NCBI GenBank assembly: GCA_031259605.1
Contig: JAIRLE010000112.1
Location: 1 to 7,502, forward strand
DNA from: Zoogloeaceae bacterium
GTDB lineage: Bacteria > Pseudomonadota > Gammaproteobacteria > Burkholderiales > Rhodocyclaceae
DNA: 7,502 nucleotides
Reading direction: 5' to 3'
Shown here: positions 5,774 to 7,502 of the stretch, piece after piece
Position numbering within the stretch: position 1 is the first letter of the stretch
Layout: every line of letters begins with the position of its first letter
Notes under the pieces: generated by a model
Databases searched by the model: none
Told to the model about the DNA's origin: nothing
What the model saw: the letters and a program-made list of their open reading frames with translations, nothing else
Made by a program: the position numbers and the translations under genes

Positions 5774-6358
5774 ATGAACAACCGTTATCTGTGGATATTC
5801 GCCGCCTTCGCCCTCCTGGTCGTCCTCCTGGCGATTGGCCTGACCCGCGACCCGCGCGAGATTCCGTCGCCGCTCATCGGCAAGTCCGCGCCGGAATTCG
5901 TCCTGCCGCGCCTGGACGACGATCGTCCCTTTTCCCCAAAGGACATGGCGGGACAGGTCTGGCTCCTGAACGTCTGGGCTTCCTGGTGCGCTTCCTGCCG
6001 CGACGAACACCCGGTGCTGGTCGAGCTTGCCCGGAAAGGACTTTTACCCATCGTCGGCCTGAATTACAAGGAAGTGCGCGGCGACCTGAGCCTGGATGCC
6101 GCGAAACTCACGCCGGAGGCGGAAAAACTCCAGGCCGCCGTGCGCGCCAATCAGTGGCTTGCCGCGCACGGCAACCCCTACGCCCTTTCCGTCCTCGACC
6201 TCGACGGCAAGGCCGGCATAGACTACGGCGTCTACGGCGTTCCCGAAACCTACCTGATCGACAAGAACGGCATCATTCGCTTCAAGCAAATCGGCCCGAT
6301 CACGCCGGAAGTGCTGGAAAACAAACTCCTGCCGCTGATTGCCCGATTGAACGCGTGA
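5774..6358 (+). CDS. ccmG: CcmG (DsbE), periplasmic thiol-disulfide oxidoreductase
   Basis: This 194-residue thioredoxin-fold protein has a single N-terminal membrane anchor (about 6-23) followed by TRDPREIPSPLIGKSAPEF, a typical CcmG beginning. The redox site is WCASC with Cys72 and Cys75, followed by DEHP with the conserved acidic residue. The cis-proline loop is GVPET with Pro157. The E. coli protein (185 residues) has WCPTC, so the intervening residues differ but both cysteines are kept. It reduces apocytochrome or CcmH cysteines before heme attachment. Its leader consists of the right repeat copy, so its translation may be set by that element. No ccmH or ccmI follows; the next 275 bases are non-coding. 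Confidence 0.96.
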   Translation: MNNRYLWIFAAFALLVVLLAIGLTRDPREIPSPLIGKSAPEFVLPRLDDDRPFSPKDMAGQVWLLNVWASWCASCRDEHPVLVELARKGLLPIVGLNYKEVRGDLSLDAAKLTPEAEKLQAAVRANQWLAAHGNPYALSVLDLDGKAGIDYGVYGVPETYLIDKNGIIRFKQIGPITPEVLENKLLPLIARLNA

Positions 6359-6590
6359 AACCCCGCCCTTCCTCCGCCAGGAAGCATAGCTGTTCGGTTC
6401 CGTACGATTCTATCCCGATTCGTAGCTGGCCTTTATTCCGAGCGGAGGCTATTCTACGGACAGTGATGATGCCGGACCCGGCACTGGCCAGACGAAAGCG
6501 CGATCGGGCGCGGCAGAAATGTGAAAACATCATCGCGGCCATCAAGGCTGGGATCGTCGCGCCAACGATGAAAACGGCACACTCACCGCA
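6359..6590. other. Non-coding gap after ccmG
   Basis: No convincing gene is seen. A small hairpin, CTTCCT (6368-6373) with AGGAAG (6379-6384), lies ten bases after the ccmG stop but has no T-run, so it is at best a weak terminator. Frames crossing this region on either strand have uneven composition, run into ccmG or the tRNA, and match no family I know. The usual ccmH start is absent. Confidence 0.5.
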
Positions 6591-6619
6591 GAAACACAAA
6601 GCGCCGGGCTGGCCGGCGC
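6591..6619 (-). terminator. Rho-independent terminator of the initiator tRNA
   Basis: On the minus strand a perfect seven-base-pair GC stem (GCGCCGG with CCGGCGC, plus-strand 6601-6607 and 6613-6619, five-base loop) is followed by TTTGTGTTTC. It begins 14 bases past the CCA end of the tRNA, the expected place for its terminator. Confidence 0.75.
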
Positions 6620-6632
6620 AGTGCAAATGGCG

Positions 6633-6710
<78 letters not shown>

Positions 6711-6724
6711 TCAGAAACAGGGTG

Positions 6725-6753
6725 ATTATAGTGAGGATGCGATATGGCGTCAA
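6725..6753 (-). promoter_or_regulatory. Near-consensus sigma70 promoter of the initiator tRNA
   Basis: On the minus strand TTGACG (plus 6748-6753) and a perfect TATAAT (plus 6725-6730) are separated by exactly 17 bases. The expected start point is about 7-8 bases further, near 6718, leaving a short leader before the tRNA 5' end at 6710. A strong promoter of this kind is normal for stable RNA genes. The following CACCCTG is not a clear GC-rich stringent discriminator. Confidence 0.88.
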
Positions 6754-6944
6754 GAAAATTGAAGGCGTGTGTAGCGAGTTTTCTGCTGGACGGCGATTAT
6801 TTCCGGCAAGGTTTGTGGACGACGTGCGCGCGTGTTCAATATCTGAAGCGTGGAGTTTGAGAAAACCAGATTTGGCGTTACCCTTGCGCCTCCTGCTGAA
6901 GCTGATAGGCGGCATCGGCCAAACTAACGATTTTCGACAATCCC

Positions 6945-7502
6945 ATGACCGACGCTACACAACCTTCCTTCCTGCGGCGCGCTTTCGATGATGGCCTTGC
7001 GAGGCTCGCGGGCGAAGGGAAAACCGAGCGCATCCACTACATCGCCGCCGGTCATTCCGAACGCTGGGCGGATCCGGAAGAAAAAGTGCGCGCGGCCTTC
7101 TGGGCGGAATTGATTTACAAATACGGCTACCTGCCTGAACGTATCGCGTTCGAGGTCACAGTGCCGCGCCGCACGCCAAGCGACAAGGCCGACCTCGTGA
7201 TTTACGGGGAGCATGACGAAGAGTTTAAATCCCCGTGGTTTGTCATCGAATGCAAGCGCGCCGACATTTCCGATGCCGAATTTACGCAGGCCATTGAACA
7301 GGCTTGCGGCAACCGTGCGAGCTTGGGCGCGCCTTTTTGCGGCGTGATCGCCGGGCTGACCCGCCGGTTTCTGCGTTTCGACAACAACAAAATCCCGCCC
7401 GGTGAGCGCGAAAGAAACGTGATGACGGATATTCCTGTCCGTTATGGACGCCCTCCCGAATGGCGTTTTTACAAAAACAAACTCGGCCAGGATCTTGCCG
7501 CC
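6945..7502 (+). CDS. Restriction-enzyme-like protein with an HsdR_N / PD-(D/E)XK N-terminal domain (partial)
   Basis: The frame is open from ATG 6945 to the window edge, giving 186 residues without a stop. The next in-frame stop upstream is TAG at 6906-6908, and no other ATG lies between, so the start is well bounded, although no Shine-Dalgarno is visible. A nuclease-like core is present: Asp83 in DKADLVIYG, then WFVIECKR with Glu102-x-Lys104, and Gln115 and Gln119 in the following helix, matching a PD-(D/E)XK pattern. The stretch resembles the N-terminal domain of type I restriction HsdR proteins and of large proteins that fuse it to an N-6 adenine methylase. Which of these follows cannot be seen. 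It is likely the first gene of a restriction-modification or defence locus continuing to the right. Confidence 0.75.
   Translation, partial: MTDATQPSFLRRAFDDGLARLAGEGKTERIHYIAAGHSERWADPEEKVRAAFWAELIYKYGYLPERIAFEVTVPRRTPSDKADLVIYGEHDEEFKSPWFVIECKRADISDAEFTQAIEQACGNRASLGAPFCGVIAGLTRRFLRFDNNKIPPGERERNVMTDIPVRYGRPPEWRFYKNKLGQDLAA

Larger units (their letters stand above)
5605..5777 (-). repeat. Structured intergenic repeat, right copy, inverted
   Basis: This is the reverse-orientation partner of 87-255 and occupies the entire ccmF-ccmG junction. Shared sequence starts at GCAGCAA (5605-5611), within the last ccmF codons, and ends at ATGA (5774-5777), the ccmG start. H3 here is CGGCAGCCC (5620-5628) with GGGCTGCCG (5633-5641) around a TTCG loop on the plus strand. 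Its second and eighth visible stem pairs versus the left copy show an A-T to G-C exchange in which both sides changed. H2 pairs 5651-5662 with 5673-5684. H1 pairs 5690-5701 with 5714-5725. In H1 and H2 the minus strand has G-U wobbles where the plus strand would have A-C mismatches. Confidence 0.88.

Noticed and set aside
5602..5776. Possible terminal inverted repeats CATCG and CGATG at the edges of the right repeat
   Set aside because: Only five bases, and the left copy has just one of them, so they do not support a transposon with terminal inverted repeats.
6300..6626. Minus-strand frame with a hydrophobic stretch (VFIVGATIPALMAAMMF) downstream of the tRNA
   Set aside because: It overlaps the tRNA terminator and runs into ccmG, has no ribosome-binding site and matches no family I recognise.

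Overview
The window is a stretch of GC-rich proteobacterial chromosome, most like a beta- or gammaproteobacterium. This is judged from a System I cytochrome c maturation cluster, a cytochrome c'-type protein and a proteobacterial initiator tRNA. I cannot name the genus.

Layout from left to right: the last 15 codons of an unrecognised gene (to 50); a structured repeat of about 170 bp (87-255); then a tightly packed plus-strand cluster made of a lipoprotein cytochrome c' (337-801), ccmA (804-1421), ccmB (1425-2093), ccmC (2151-2900), ccmD (2919-3143), ccmE (3140-3595), ccmF (3634-5619) and ccmG (5774-6358). A second, inverted copy of the repeat (5605-5777) fills the whole ccmF-ccmG junction. 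A heptanucleotide tandem repeat (3592-3633) exactly fills the ccmE-ccmF gap. After ccmG comes a non-coding gap of about 275 nt, then a minus-strand initiator tRNA-Met (6634-6710) with its own promoter and terminator. On the right edge is the start of a plus-strand gene whose first 186 codons carry a restriction-enzyme-like (HsdR_N / PD-(D/E)XK) domain (6945 to past the end).

How the genes work together: CcmA and CcmB are the ABC ATPase and membrane partner. With CcmC and CcmD they load heme onto the periplasmic chaperone CcmE and release it. CcmF takes heme from CcmE and attaches it to CxxCH motifs of apocytochromes, whose cysteines are kept reduced by the thioredoxin-like CcmG. The cytochrome c' gene in front of ccmA has such a CxxCH site, so it is both a neighbour and a likely client. 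No ccmH or ccmI follows ccmG here, so those functions must be encoded elsewhere or be missing.

The genes themselves are ordinary. The most unusual signal is the repeat pair. It is about 80% identical by eye, inverted around about 5.3 kb, and foldable into three hairpins. One hairpin carries a compensatory base-pair change, and G-U wobbles point to one transcribed strand. The right copy appears to supply the last codons and stop of ccmF and the ribosome-binding site and ATG of ccmG.
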